Assembly (NCBI RefSeq): GCF_012911935.1
Contig: NZ_JAAXLA010000026.1
Location: 1-64,000 of the forward strand
From: Pseudonocardia acidicola
GTDB taxonomy: Bacteria; Actinomycetota; Actinomycetes; Mycobacteriales; Pseudonocardiaceae
Reading direction: 5' to 3'
Length of the DNA stretch: 64,000 nt
This document shows positions 32,745 through 41,419 of the stretch, piece after piece; positions within the stretch are counted from its first letter, which is position 1, and each line of letters opens with the position of its first letter. The position numbers and the translations under genes are program-made. Under the pieces are notes generated by a model that was given only the letters and a program-made list of their open reading frames with translations, was not told the DNA's origin and made no database searches.

Positions 32745-33682
32745 CGGGATCCGGTCTCCTTCCGGACGGGGATGGTCACCAATGCGGGGGCGACCTCATG
32801 GGCGAAGATCTCGGCGCTGCGGTCGAGGTCGTCGGCCGGGCAGGCGGGGGCGAACAGGACGGTCTCGGCGCCGGCGTCGGCGTACTCGCGCAGCCGGTCG
32901 GTGACCTCGGCCGGGGTGCCGGCGGGGACGTAGCGGTCGGCGAGCGGGGCGAAGTCCTGGCGGTAGATCGCGCCGAGGGTGTCGAGGGCGGTGCGCCGGG
33001 CCGCCCGCCCGTCGGCGCCGACCGCACCCCAGCAGAACAGGGCGCCGCGGGCGCCGGGCCGGCCGAGCTCGGCGGCGTGCGCCCGAACCGTTCCCAGGCC
33101 GTCGGCGAGCTGCGCGGGTGTGACCATGTACGGGAGCCAGACGTCGCCGAACCGGGCAGCCCGACGCAACGACGCCGGGCCCCGCCCACCGACCCACATC
33201 GGCGGGCCCGGCCGCTGCACCGGCAGCGGATCGAGCCGCACGCCGTCGTAGCGGGCGAACCGGCCTTCGTGGGTGAGCGTCTCGCCGGCGAAGAGTCGGG
33301 CCATGACCTCGAGCCCCTCGGTGGTGCGGGGGCCGCGCTCCTCCGGGGCGATTCCGCACGCGCGCAGCTCGGCCGGGAACTCCCCGCCCACACCGACGCC
33401 GAACTCGAACCGGCCACCGCTGACGCCGTCGAGCGTCGCTGCCATCTTCGCCGCCAGCGCCGCGGGATAGGTCGGCAGCAGAGTGACGGCGCTGAGCAGC
33501 CTGATCCGGCTCGTCGCCCCCGCCGCGGCGGCCAGCGCGACGAACGCATTGGTCGCCGGAACATGGAAGAACACATGCTCACCGCAGGCCAGCAGGTCGT
33601 AGCCGAGCTCCTCCGCCCGCCGTGCGAGCGGGACCAGCCGGTCCAGCGGGATCTGGGGCGGGATCATCAGTCCGATCCTCAT
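32738..33682 (-). CDS. LLM-class F420-dependent oxidoreductase
   Basis: A 314-residue luciferase-like TIM-barrel protein, typical of actinobacterial F420 enzymes. Signature parts are [47 protein letters not shown] and [23 protein letters not shown] at 33682 overlaps the CitE-like gene as ATGA, so it is translated as part of the operon. No such enzyme is in the mycobacterial leucine locus as I recall it, so its substrate may be a pathway side product; FMN is an alternative cofactor. Confidence 0.85.
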   Translation of the reverse strand: MRIGLMIPPQIPLDRLVPLARRAEELGYDLLACGEHVFFHVPATNAFVALAAAAGATSRIRLLSAVTLLPTYPAALAAKMAATLDGVSGGRFEFGVGVGGEFPAELRACGIAPEERGPRTTEGLEVMARLFAGETLTHEGRFARYDGVRLDPLPVQRPGPPMWVGGRGPASLRRAARFGDVWLPYMVTPAQLADGLGTVRAHAAELGRPGARGALFCWGAVGADGRAARRTALDTLGAIYRQDFAPLADRYVPAGTPAEVTDRLREYADAGAETVLFAPACPADDLDRSAEIFAHEVAPALVTIPVRKETGSRC

Positions 33683-34524
33683 GCTTCTGCTCTTCCGATT
33701 CCCGCCCGTGCGAGCACGCCCCGGGCCATCGTGATGTGCGCGGCGTCGACCATCTGTCCGTCCACGACGCCGACGCCGGCCGCGGCGGCGGCGAGCACCT
33801 CGCGGGCGCGCGCGGACTCCTCCGCCGACGGCGTGAACACCAGATGGGCCGCCTCGACCTGCAGCGGGTGCAGGCAGATCTTGCCGTGGTAGCCCAGGTC
33901 ACGGCCCTGTTCCGCGTCGGTGCGGAAGACGTCGGTGTCCCGCACGGCGACCACCGCCTGGTCGATCGAAGGTACCCCCGCCAGGTGCGCGGCCAGGCAC
34001 ACGTGGCTGCGTGCGTGGAGCACCTCGAGGCCGCCGGGAGTGCGGCGCCCGCCCAGGTCGGCGATCAGGTCCTCGGCTCCGAAGTAGACGGCGTCCGGGC
34101 GGTCCTCGCCCTCGGCGGCGAGCAGCGGCCGTGCGTCGGCGACCCCGAGCGCGCTCTCCACCCCGACGACGACCCGCGAGCCGGCGGGCAGCGCGGCGCG
34201 GACCTGCCGCAGCTGCTCGACCCGCTCGTACTTCGGCAGCACCACCCCGTCGACCGGGGCGTCGGCCACGGCCGCGAGGTCGGCCGCGTACCACGCCGTG
34301 CCGGGCGGGTTGATCCGCACCAGCACGACACCGGCGCCAGGCCGCTCGGCCCGCAGCGCGGCAAGCGCGCCCGCGCGGGCCCGCTCCTTCTCCCCCGGCG
34401 CGACCGCGTCCTCGAGATCAACGACGACGACATCAGGCCGGCAGCGGGCCACCTTCGCCACCATCTCGGGCCGCCCGCCCGGCACGAACAGCAGGCTGCG
34501 CGCCAGCACCGGACTCGCGGTCAC
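33679..34524 (-). CDS. CitE-like HMG-CoA/citramalyl-CoA lyase candidate
   Basis: A 281-residue HpcH/HpaI-CitE family lyase. It has ARSLLFVPGGRPEMVAKVAR, VVVDLEDAVAPGEKERAR, RINPPGTAWYAADL and VVGVESALGVADARPLL, with Mg-binding Glu/Asp (GVESALGV, YFGAEDLIADLG) and GKICLHPLQVEA. GTG at 34524. Pairing with MaoC hydratase and acyl-CoA carboxylase mirrors Rv2498c/Rv2499c of M. tuberculosis, where the lyase is reported to act on HMG-CoA and citramalyl-CoA in leucine and itaconate breakdown. The same job is inferred here. Confidence 0.8.
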   Translation of the reverse strand: MTASPVLARSLLFVPGGRPEMVAKVARCRPDVVVVDLEDAVAPGEKERARAGALAALRAERPGAGVVLVRINPPGTAWYAADLAAVADAPVDGVVLPKYERVEQLRQVRAALPAGSRVVVGVESALGVADARPLLAAEGEDRPDAVYFGAEDLIADLGGRRTPGGLEVLHARSHVCLAAHLAGVPSIDQAVVAVRDTDVFRTDAEQGRDLGYHGKICLHPLQVEAAHLVFTPSAEESARAREVLAAAAAGVGVVDGQMVDAAHITMARGVLARAGIGRAEA

Positions 34525-34750
34525 GTGGCGCTCCCCCGCACGACGACAACCTCGGGTGTGGCCGCTGCGGTCAGGTCGGTCTCGATGATCGTGCGGGCCC
34601 GGCCGACCTGCCGGCCCCCGACGGCGATCGCGCCGAGGTGGCCCGTGATCACGCTGCCGTCCCGGTGACAACCCTCATGTCACTGCCGCCGCGGGCAAGG
34701 TCGCGTTGCGACACCGCCAGCACACAGCCCCGTGACAGCAGTCCGGTCAC
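34521..34750 (-). pseudogene. Broken hotdog thioesterase-like gene
   Basis: Two short frames fill the gap between MaoC and the CitE-like gene. The first (34750-34649) starts as GTGA overlap with the MaoC stop and encodes [20 protein letters not shown]; the second (34652-34521) encodes VITGHLGAIAVGGRQVGRAR and TIIETDLTAAATPEVVVVRG, the end of a PaaI-like hotdog protein, and overlaps the next GTG. They overlap at GTGA. The gene is shortened to about 75 codons, though coupling is preserved, so it may persist as a translational relay. Confidence 0.5.
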
Positions 34751-35262
34751 GGCGCGCTCCCGTTCTCGGAACCATCCTTCCCGGGGCCGGCCGGCCGCCT
34801 GTGCATCAGACCGGTCCGCCGGGCGCGGCAGACCAGCTCGTCGCGCTGGTTGTAGGCGCGGTGCTCGAACACGACGAGCCCTGCGTCGGGCCGCGACCGG
34901 GAGGCCCGGGCCTCGACGACCTCGGTCTCAACGCGCACGGTGTCGCCGGGGAACACCGGCTTCGGGAAGCTCACCTCGTCGAGCCCGAGCTGGGCGACGA
35001 TCGTGCCCAAGGTGAGCTCGGGGACCGAGAGCCCGACGACCAGCGCGACGGTGAACATACTGTTCACCAGGGGCCGGCCGAACTCGGTGCCGGCCGCGTA
35101 GTCCGCGTCGAGGTGCAGCGGCGCGGGGTTCATCGTCATCGTCGTGAAGAGCACGTTGTCGGTCTCGGTGACGGTGCGCCGGGTGGCGTGCTGGACCACC
35201 GTCCCCGCCTCGAGCTCTTCGAACCAGCGGCCGGACACGGCGCGTTCGTCGTTTCTCGTCAT
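34747..35262 (-). CDS. MaoC-family hydratase (itaconyl/methylglutaconyl-CoA hydratase candidate)
   Basis: A 171-residue MaoC/hotdog hydratase. [20 protein letters not shown] opens the fold; [20 protein letters not shown] contains the hydratase Asp/Asn-His region ([13 protein letters not shown]). Then [20 protein letters not shown] and [19 protein letters not shown]. Cognate with Rv2499c, reported in the leucine/itaconate route next to the CitE-like lyase. ATG at 35262 overlaps the hydratase stump stop by one base. Confidence 0.82.
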   Translation of the reverse strand: MTRNDERAVSGRWFEELEAGTVVQHATRRTVTETDNVLFTTMTMNPAPLHLDADYAAGTEFGRPLVNSMFTVALVVGLSVPELTLGTIVAQLGLDEVSFPKPVFPGDTVRVETEVVEARASRSRPDAGLVVFEHRAYNQRDELVCRARRTGLMHRRPAGPGKDGSENGSAP

Positions 35263-35366
35263 CAGGTCTCCTGAGGCTGGAATCGGTCGGCGGAGAAGTC
35301 GGGCGCCCGGTGCTCGACGAAGGCGGCCACGCCCTCCGCGCCGGTCCGGGCTCGCGCGGTGCTCAC
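35262..35366 (-). pseudogene. C-terminal stump of enoyl-CoA hydratase
   Basis: Thirty-four codons read [20 protein letters not shown] and [12 protein letters not shown]. The [16 protein letters not shown] pattern is the well-known C-terminus of crotonase-family enzymes (EGVAAFLEKRKPDF). The rest is deleted; 11 bases upstream ends the acyl-CoA synthetase. Its TGA overlaps the MaoC start. The lost gene was probably a methylglutaconyl-CoA hydratase or similar. Confidence 0.65.
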
Positions 35367-35377
35367 ATTCGGGCCTC

Positions 35378-37348
35378 TCACTTCTGGACCGCGGCCGCGA
35401 CGACGTCCAGGGCGGTCGCGTCCTCCATCGCGCTGGTGTCGCCGGTGGGCTCGCCATGCTCGATGAGGTCACGCAGCAGCCGGCGCATGATCTTGCCGGT
35501 GCGGGTCTTCGGCATCGCCGCGGTGACGTAGACGCGGTCGAGCTGGGCGTAACCACCGAGCTCGGCGACGACACGGCGCTTGATGTCGGCCAGCACGTCG
35601 TCGGCCTGCGCGTCGTCGGCCAGGGCGTCATGGGCCAGGGTCACGAACGCGATCGGCACGGTGCCCTTGGTGTCGTGCGGCACCCCGACGACTGCCGCCT
35701 CGACGACGGCCGAGTGGGCGGTGACGACGGCCTCGATCTCCATGGTGGAGATGCGGTGCGCGGCCACATTGATGACGTCGTCGGCGCGGCCGAGCACCCA
35801 TAGGTGCCCGTCATGATCCAGGACAGCCTCGTCGTGGGTGGCGTAATGACCCGGGAAGCGCGAGAAGTAGGTGGTGACGTAGCGCTCGTGGTCGTTCCAG
35901 ACGGTACGGGCCAGCGTCGGAAACGGCGTGGTGAGCACCAGGTTCCCCTTGACCCCCGGCGGGACCGGCTCGCCGTCGTCGTCGACGATCGCGTACTCGT
36001 GTCCCGGCACCGGGGTGCCGACCGAGCCCGCCTTCAGCGCCTCCGCCCCGTACACCGGGTAGGTCCAGGTGGAGCCGGTCTCGGTCTGGCCGTAGGCGTT
36101 GACCACCGGAGCATCGAAGGTGCTGGTGGTCCACTCGAAGGTGTCCGCGTCCAGCGGCTCGCCCTGCATGGTGATCAGCTTCAGGCCCAGCGGGTGCGCG
36201 GCGGCGAGATCGTCGCCGAACTTGCGCAACATCCGGGCGACGGTCGGTGCGGCGAGCACCTTGGTGACGCGGTGCCGCTCGCAGATCTCGTAGAACCGGG
36301 CGGTGGTCGGGGTGTCCAGCGCGCCCTCGAAGCAGGCGATCGTCATGCCGCAGGCCAGCCCGCCCACCACGGCCTGGATGGGGAAGGTCAGCCAGCCGAC
36401 GTCGGCGGCCACCCAGTACACGTCGTCGTCCTCGTGGCCGACCTGCCAGTGGGCGTTGGCCCACGTGCCGAGCAGGAAGCCGCCGACGCTGTGCACCACG
36501 CCCTTCGGCGTGGACTCGGTGCCGCTGGTGAAGATCAGGAACGACGGCTCGTTGGGGTCGAGCGGGACCGCGGGCGTGCCGGCCGCGCCGGTCTCCAGCA
36601 CCGCGGCGTAGGCGTGCTCACCCTCCTGCAGTGTGACGCCGTCGCCGGTCCGGTCGACGACCACGGTGGCCCGCACGGACGGGACCCGGTCACGGGCGGC
36701 CCGCAGCGTCTCCAACAATGGGATCCGCTTGCCGCGCCGGTAGCTGGAGTCGGCCACGACCACCGCGGCCGCTCCCGAGGCCTGCAGCCGCGACGCCACC
36801 GCCTCCTCGCCGAACCCGGAGAACAACACGGTGTAGATCGCGCCGATCCGGTTGCAGGCGTGGATGGTCGTGAACGCCTCGACGAGATTGGGCATGTAGA
36901 CGCCGACGACGTCGCCCTTGCGCACCCCGAGCTCGAGCAGGCCCGCGGCGAGCCGGGAGACCTGGTCGGCGAGTTCGGCGTAGGTGAGCGTCCGGACCTC
37001 ACCGGGCTCGCCCTCCCAGATCACCGCCCGGCGGTCAGCGGTGACCGGGTCCTCGGCCCAGCGGTCGACGCAGTTGTCCGCGACGTTGATCCGTCCGCCC
37101 TCGAAGTACCGGAAGTCGGAGATACCTCCGGAGCGGACGGTGTGCCAGGGCTGCATCCAGCGCTGCTGGTTCGCGACCCATTCCCAGTACTCGTCGGCAC
37201 CGGACAGGGAGCGGACGTGCTCCAGCTCGGCCACCCGGCCGGGCCTGGTCCAGTGGGGCGGCAGGGGTCGTAAGGGGTTGGCGATGAGCTGGGCGAGAGG
37301 ATCGTTCGTGTCCGCGTCGGGCGTGCTCTGCGACGTACTCGAAGACAT
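35378..37348 (-). CDS. Acyl-CoA (acetoacetyl-CoA-like) synthetase
   Basis: A 656-residue AMP-forming CoA ligase of the acetyl/acetoacetyl-CoA synthetase subgroup. It has a long N-terminal domain ([16 protein letters not shown]), the P-loop [57 protein letters not shown] and the catalytic Lys near the end ([17 protein letters not shown]). ATG at 37348 follows GGAAGGACG. In this operon it could activate acetoacetate released by the HMG-CoA lyase, replacing the truncated CoA-transferase; isovalerate is another possible substrate. Confidence 0.85.
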   Translation of the reverse strand: MSSSTSQSTPDADTNDPLAQLIANPLRPLPPHWTRPGRVAELEHVRSLSGADEYWEWVANQQRWMQPWHTVRSGGISDFRYFEGGRINVADNCVDRWAEDPVTADRRAVIWEGEPGEVRTLTYAELADQVSRLAAGLLELGVRKGDVVGVYMPNLVEAFTTIHACNRIGAIYTVLFSGFGEEAVASRLQASGAAAVVVADSSYRRGKRIPLLETLRAARDRVPSVRATVVVDRTGDGVTLQEGEHAYAAVLETGAAGTPAVPLDPNEPSFLIFTSGTESTPKGVVHSVGGFLLGTWANAHWQVGHEDDDVYWVAADVGWLTFPIQAVVGGLACGMTIACFEGALDTPTTARFYEICERHRVTKVLAAPTVARMLRKFGDDLAAAHPLGLKLITMQGEPLDADTFEWTTSTFDAPVVNAYGQTETGSTWTYPVYGAEALKAGSVGTPVPGHEYAIVDDDGEPVPPGVKGNLVLTTPFPTLARTVWNDHERYVTTYFSRFPGHYATHDEAVLDHDGHLWVLGRADDVINVAAHRISTMEIEAVVTAHSAVVEAAVVGVPHDTKGTVPIAFVTLAHDALADDAQADDVLADIKRRVVAELGGYAQLDRVYVTAAMPKTRTGKIMRRLLRDLIEHGEPTGDTSAMEDATALDVVAAAVQK

Positions 37349-37374
37349 CGTCGTCCTTCCAGGTGTCAGGTCGG

Positions 37375-38940
37375 CTACACGGGGCTGATGAGGTGGTGTC
37401 GCCGACCCGTCGAGCGGGTCCAGCGGTCGGCGTCGACCATCCGGGCGATCAGCTCCGCGCGCAGGGCGGCCGGCTCGACGACGGTGTCGACGACCAGGTC
37501 GCTGCCCATCCGGAGCAGGTTGATGTCGGCGCGTTGCTCGGCCGTGCGCTCCTCGACGTAGGCGGCGCGCTCGTCCTCGTCGGCGATAGCGGCGATCTTG
37601 TTGGCGTAGACGGCGTTCACCGAGGCCTCGGCGGACATCGGGCCGATGGTCGCCGTGGGCAGCGCGATGGTTGCGCGCGGCTCGAAGCCGGGTGCGCACA
37701 TCGCGTAGTAGCCGGCCGCGTAGGCCTTGCGCAGCACCACGGTGTACTTCGGCACGTCCGCCGAGGACATCGCCGCGATCAGTTTGGCGCCATGCCGGAT
37801 GATGCCCTGCCGCTCGACATCCACGCCGACCATGAAGCCGGGGACGTCCTGCAGGAACACCATCGGAATGCTGAACGCGTCGCACAGCGAGATGAAGCGG
37901 GCCGCCTTGTCCGCGGAGTCCACGAAGATCGCCCCGCTGCGCACGCTCGGCTGGTTGGCGATGAGGCCGACCACCTGGCCGTCGAGGCGGGCCAATCCGA
38001 CAACGATCTCCTGGGCCCACCGGGCCTTGATCTCGAAGAACGACCCCGCGTCGACGACACCCTCGATCACGTCGCGCACGTCGTAGGCGGAGTTGGGGTC
38101 GAGGGGGACCACGTCGCCGAGGACGCGCTCCGGCTCGGCGGGCTCGGAGCGTGCGGGCGCCGAGCGGAAGTCGTCGGGCAGGTAGGACAGCAGGAGCCGA
38201 GCGGCGGCGATGGCCTCCCAGTCGGTGTCGAAGACCTCGTCGCCGCAGCCGGAGACGGTGGCGTGCATCATCGCCCCGCCCATCTCCTCCAGGGTGGTGC
38301 GCTCGCCGGTGACCTTCTCCGCCACCCGCGGGCTGGCGAGGTACATCGAGGCGTTGCCGGCGACCATGCCCACCCAGTCGCAGAAGGCCGGCATGTAGGC
38401 CCCGCCCGCGGCCGAGGGCCCGTGCAGGCAGCAGATCTGCGGCACCCGGCCGGACAGCCGCACCTGCAGGTGGAAGATGGCTGATGCGCCACGGCGGCCG
38501 GGGAAGAAGCCCATCTGGTCGGTGAGCCGCCCGCCCGCGGAGTCCACGAGGTAGACCACCGGCAGCAGATCGCGGTCGGCCCGCTCCAGGATCCGGATCT
38601 GCTTCTCGCAGGTCAGCTCCCCCCAGGACCCGGCCTTCACGGTGAAGTCGTGCGCGATCACCGCGACGGGTCGGCCCTCGACGCGGCCAACGCCGGTGAT
38701 GACGCCGTCCGCGGGTAGCGCGTCGTCGGCCGCCGAGGCCAGGACACCGTCCTCGACGAAGGTGCCCGGGTCGAACAGCACGGCCAGCCGCTCCCGAACG
38801 GGCAGCTTGTTGGGCCAACGCGTCGGGTCGCCGCCACGCAGGGCACGGTCGCGAGCAGCCGCGACGTCCGCGACGGTCGGCGCTCCCGTCAGGCCCGCGG
38901 TCGAGGCGGCGAGGCGGGCGGTGTCGGTGGCGGCCGTCAC
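37375..38940 (-). CDS. Acyl-CoA carboxylase carboxyltransferase subunit (AccD1-like)
   Basis: A 521-residue carboxyltransferase subunit, partner of the biotin carboxylase at 30996. Crotonase-like halves are visible: PVYLVDSAGGRLTDQMGFFP and QICCLHGPSAAGGAYMPAFC (acyl-CoA side), then RSGAIFVDSADKAARFISLC, PGFMVGVDVERQGIIRHGAK (biotin side). The pattern is that of 3-methylcrotonyl-CoA carboxylases. GTG at 38940 overlaps the acyl-CoA dehydrogenase stop as GTGA. Confidence 0.92.
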   Translation of the reverse strand: MTAATDTARLAASTAGLTGAPTVADVAAARDRALRGGDPTRWPNKLPVRERLAVLFDPGTFVEDGVLASAADDALPADGVITGVGRVEGRPVAVIAHDFTVKAGSWGELTCEKQIRILERADRDLLPVVYLVDSAGGRLTDQMGFFPGRRGASAIFHLQVRLSGRVPQICCLHGPSAAGGAYMPAFCDWVGMVAGNASMYLASPRVAEKVTGERTTLEEMGGAMMHATVSGCGDEVFDTDWEAIAAARLLLSYLPDDFRSAPARSEPAEPERVLGDVVPLDPNSAYDVRDVIEGVVDAGSFFEIKARWAQEIVVGLARLDGQVVGLIANQPSVRSGAIFVDSADKAARFISLCDAFSIPMVFLQDVPGFMVGVDVERQGIIRHGAKLIAAMSSADVPKYTVVLRKAYAAGYYAMCAPGFEPRATIALPTATIGPMSAEASVNAVYANKIAAIADEDERAAYVEERTAEQRADINLLRMGSDLVVDTVVEPAALRAELIARMVDADRWTRSTGRRHHLISPV

Positions 38941-40097
38941 GAGGCCCTGCCCGGCGTCGTGCTCGCAGTCATGCCCTTGGAGAGGATCTCCAGCTGGACC
39001 TCGTCCGTGCCGCCACCGATCCGCAGGATCCGGGCGTCACGGTAGTGCCGGGCGACCGGCGTCTCCTCCACGAACCCGGCCCCGCCGAAGAGCTGCACCG
39101 CGTCGTCGACGACCCGGTTCGCCGCCACCGCGGCCAGGTACTTCGCACGGGCCACCGACACAGCCGCCTCGGGATGCCCGGCGTCCATCCGCGCAGCAGC
39201 CTGGTACGTGACCAGCCGGGCCGCGTCCAACTCGATCTCCATCACCGCGATCCGGTGCCGGATCGACTGCAGGTGCGCCAACGGCGCGCCGAACGCCTCC
39301 CGCTCGCGCACGTACGCCCGGACCAGGTCCAGGCACTCGGCGGCGTGACCGAGCCCCATCCCCGCCAGCGCGATCCGCTCGAGCTGGAAGCCCTCCATGA
39401 TCTGGTAGAAGCCGCGGTTCTCGGTCCCGACGACGGCCGACCGGGGGACGACGACGCCGTCGAGGACCACCTCGCGGGTGTCCGAGGAGTGCCAGCCCAT
39501 CTTGCGCAGCGGCCGCCCGAACGACAACCCGGGCGTGTCACGCTCGACGGCGAAAAGGGTGATCCCCGAATGGCGGGGGCCGCCGGAGCGGGCGGCCACC
39601 ACCAGGACGTCGGCCACGCCCGCGTTGGTGATGAACATCTTCCGGCCGTCGAGCACCCAGCCCTCGTCCGTTCGCCGGGCCCGGGTGGCGATGGCCGCGA
39701 CGTCCGAGCCGGCCGCCGGCTCGGTGACCGCGATGGCGGCCACGGCCTCCCCCGCTGCGAGCGGGCCCAGCCACCGCTCCCGCTGCTCCTCGGAGCCGTG
39801 CCGGACGAGGTGCGGGCCGGCCATGTAGGCGCTGACCAGGGCAGTTACGGCGATGCCGCCGCTGGCGCGGGTGAGTTCCTCGGCCATGATCGCGACGGCC
39901 AGGGCGCTGCCCTCCGATCCGCCGTACGACTCCGGGGTGACCAGGCCCAGCAGACCGGCGGACCCCAGCGGCTTCCACAGCTCCGCCGGGAACGCTCCTG
40001 CGGCCTCGGCGGCGTCCACCAGCGGGCGGACCTCGCGGTCGGTGAAGTCCCGGCACATCTCCCGGAACGCCGCGTGATCGTCATCGATCTCCCACAT
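38937..40097 (-). CDS. Acyl-CoA dehydrogenase (isovaleryl-CoA-type candidate)
   Basis: A 386-residue FAD acyl-CoA dehydrogenase of normal length. Landmarks are AVTEPAAGSDVAAIATRA, MFITNAGVADVLVVAA, FQLERIALAGMGLGHAAECL, ASVARAKYLAAVAA-like helix, LFGGAGFVEETPVARHYRDA and RILRIGGGTDEVQ. ATG at 40097 behind GAGGCGG lies directly downstream of a TetR-type palindrome, so this is the first gene of the repressed operon. Position before AccD1 points to isovaleryl-CoA as substrate; that is inference. Confidence 0.9.
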   Translation of the reverse strand: MWEIDDDHAAFREMCRDFTDREVRPLVDAAEAAGAFPAELWKPLGSAGLLGLVTPESYGGSEGSALAVAIMAEELTRASGGIAVTALVSAYMAGPHLVRHGSEEQRERWLGPLAAGEAVAAIAVTEPAAGSDVAAIATRARRTDEGWVLDGRKMFITNAGVADVLVVAARSGGPRHSGITLFAVERDTPGLSFGRPLRKMGWHSSDTREVVLDGVVVPRSAVVGTENRGFYQIMEGFQLERIALAGMGLGHAAECLDLVRAYVREREAFGAPLAHLQSIRHRIAVMEIELDAARLVTYQAAARMDAGHPEAAVSVARAKYLAAVAANRVVDDAVQLFGGAGFVEETPVARHYRDARILRIGGGTDEVQLEILSKGMTASTTPGRAS

Positions 40098-40117
40098 GCT
40101 GTGTACCGCCTCACAAA

Positions 40118-40139
40118 CTCGACCGACCGGGCGGTCGAG
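40118..40139. promoter_or_regulatory. TetR operator palindrome
   Basis: CTCGACCG (40118-40125) and CGGTCGAG (40132-40139) form perfect 8-bp arms around ACCGGG. The site lies 21 bases from the acyl-CoA dehydrogenase start and 84 bases before the divergent TetR gene, as expected for shared control and autoregulation. Confidence 0.7.
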
Positions 40140-40222
40140 ATCTTCGGCAGAATAGCCTTCCGATGTCAACCCCCCGGGCCCGGCTACCGTGGGGAGAGCG
40201 GGACCGGCGGACGGGAGAGCAC

Positions 40223-40858
40223 ATGACGCAGACCGCGCCGAGACGGGCGATGCTCACCAAGGCGGACGCTCAACGGCAGCGCGTGGTCTCCGAGTCGGTG
40301 GAGATCTTCAGCAGGCGAGGCTTCCGAGCCACGTCGATGAACGAGATCGCTGCGGCCGTGGGCTTGTCGAAACCGACGCTCTACCACTACTTCCGCAGCA
40401 AGGAGGAGCTGCTCGTCCGGATCTATTCGGACGTGCTCGACGAGAGTCTGGAGATGGGCCGCGAGACCGTGGCAGCGGCAGCCTCCCCGCTGGACGCCAT
40501 CCGCGACCTCATCTCCTCGCGTGTGGCCTACACCTGCCACAACCAAGCCCTGCTCAAGGTGTGCTTCGAAGAGGAGCACGAACTGCCGGCAGAGCTGTCG
40601 GCCGAGGTCCTGTCGCGACGGCGCGCCTTCGAGAACCTCTTCCTCACCGCGGTGCAGGAGCACCTTGAGCAACACCCGGGCCTGAACCTCGGGATGACAC
40701 CGTCGATCTATGCCAACATGTGCCTCGGTGCGGTCAACTGGTCCTACAAGTGGTTCCGACCCGCTGGGCCCTCCACCCCAGAAGAACTCGGCCGTCAGAT
40801 GGCTCGCTCGCTCACGGCCTCGATCGACCCCGCTTTCGTGCGCGACAAGGCGCACTGA
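40223..40858 (+). CDS. TetR-family repressor of the acyl-CoA operon
   Basis: A 211-residue TetR protein. ATG at 40223 follows GGGAGAG. The N-terminal HTH is canonical (VESVEIFSRRGFRATSMNEI-like region; AAAVGLSKPTLYHYFRSKEE), and the C-terminal ligand domain resembles KstR2/FadR-type acyl-CoA sensors (NMCLGAVNWSYKWFRPAGP). It is divergent from the operon at 40097 and the palindrome between them is the predicted target. The likely inducer is an acyl-CoA pathway intermediate. Confidence 0.88.
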   Translation: MTQTAPRRAMLTKADAQRQRVVSESVEIFSRRGFRATSMNEIAAAVGLSKPTLYHYFRSKEELLVRIYSDVLDESLEMGRETVAAAASPLDAIRDLISSRVAYTCHNQALLKVCFEEEHELPAELSAEVLSRRRAFENLFLTAVQEHLEQHPGLNLGMTPSIYANMCLGAVNWSYKWFRPAGPSTPEELGRQMARSLTASIDPAFVRDKAH

Positions 40859-40905
40859 ACTGCCCCGGCGTGTCCGGAGACTCGATCCTCTGAGGAGATG
40901 GAGTC

Positions 40906-41121
40906 ATGACACGTCGTCCCCAGCCGCCGTATCCGCCGGAGTTGCATGAGCGGGCGGTGCGGATGGTCGCTGAGATCCGAGACGACTACGACTCGCTGTG
41001 GGCGGCGATGAACGCCGTCGCCGAGAAGCTGGGAGTCGGCACCGGGGAGACGGTGCGCAAGTGGGGCCGTCAAGCCGAGCCAGACGCCGGCCAGGGTCCC
41101 CGATACAACCGACACAATTGA
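40906..41121 (+). pseudogene. Truncated IS3-family transposase OrfA
   Basis: ATG at 40906 behind GAGGAGATGG encodes RRPQPPYPPELHERAVRMVA and VRKWGRQAEPDAGQGP, the N-terminal HTH of IS3-family OrfA. It ends after 71 codons where about 100 are expected, and no OrfB follows. A simple insertion-sequence remnant at the edge of the NAD salvage operon. Confidence 0.8.
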
Positions 41122-41365
41122 TACGATCGAAACAGTGTGAAGAGTGTCGCTCGTCCTTGCGGTTTCGAGGTTCGGCGGATGTTGTTGTCGTCCCTGATCT
41201 CACCCGGCAAGTGGCGCCCAGTGTCGTCGGCCTCGTCCTGAGAGGCTTCTTCGGGTAGCACCCGTCGCCTCCCGGTTACCCTGCCGCCGCTTTTCCGGCT
41301 GCGCGCTTGACCGTGATTTCCGTGGCCGCGTCCAGGTCATTTCCGGTCCACGCGATATCAACTCT

Positions 41366-41382
41366 CGAACAATTCCTGTTCG
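41366..41382. promoter_or_regulatory. Inverted repeat upstream of NAMPT gene
   Basis: CGAACA and TGTTCG are perfect 6-bp arms with a 5-base spacer, 38 bases before the NAMPT ATG. It could be an operator. The spacing does not fit the actinobacterial LexA box, where CGAAC and GTTCG are 4 bases apart. The remaining 240 bases back to the IS3 remnant hold no supported gene. Confidence 0.35.
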
Positions 41383-41419
41383 GCTGCCCTGCTGTTCCGA
41401 TGAACCGAAAGGCTCTCCC

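Noticed and set aside
41366-41382. LexA (SOS) box upstream of NAMPT
   Set aside because: The arms CGAAC and GTTCG are 7 bases apart; the actinobacterial consensus requires 4.
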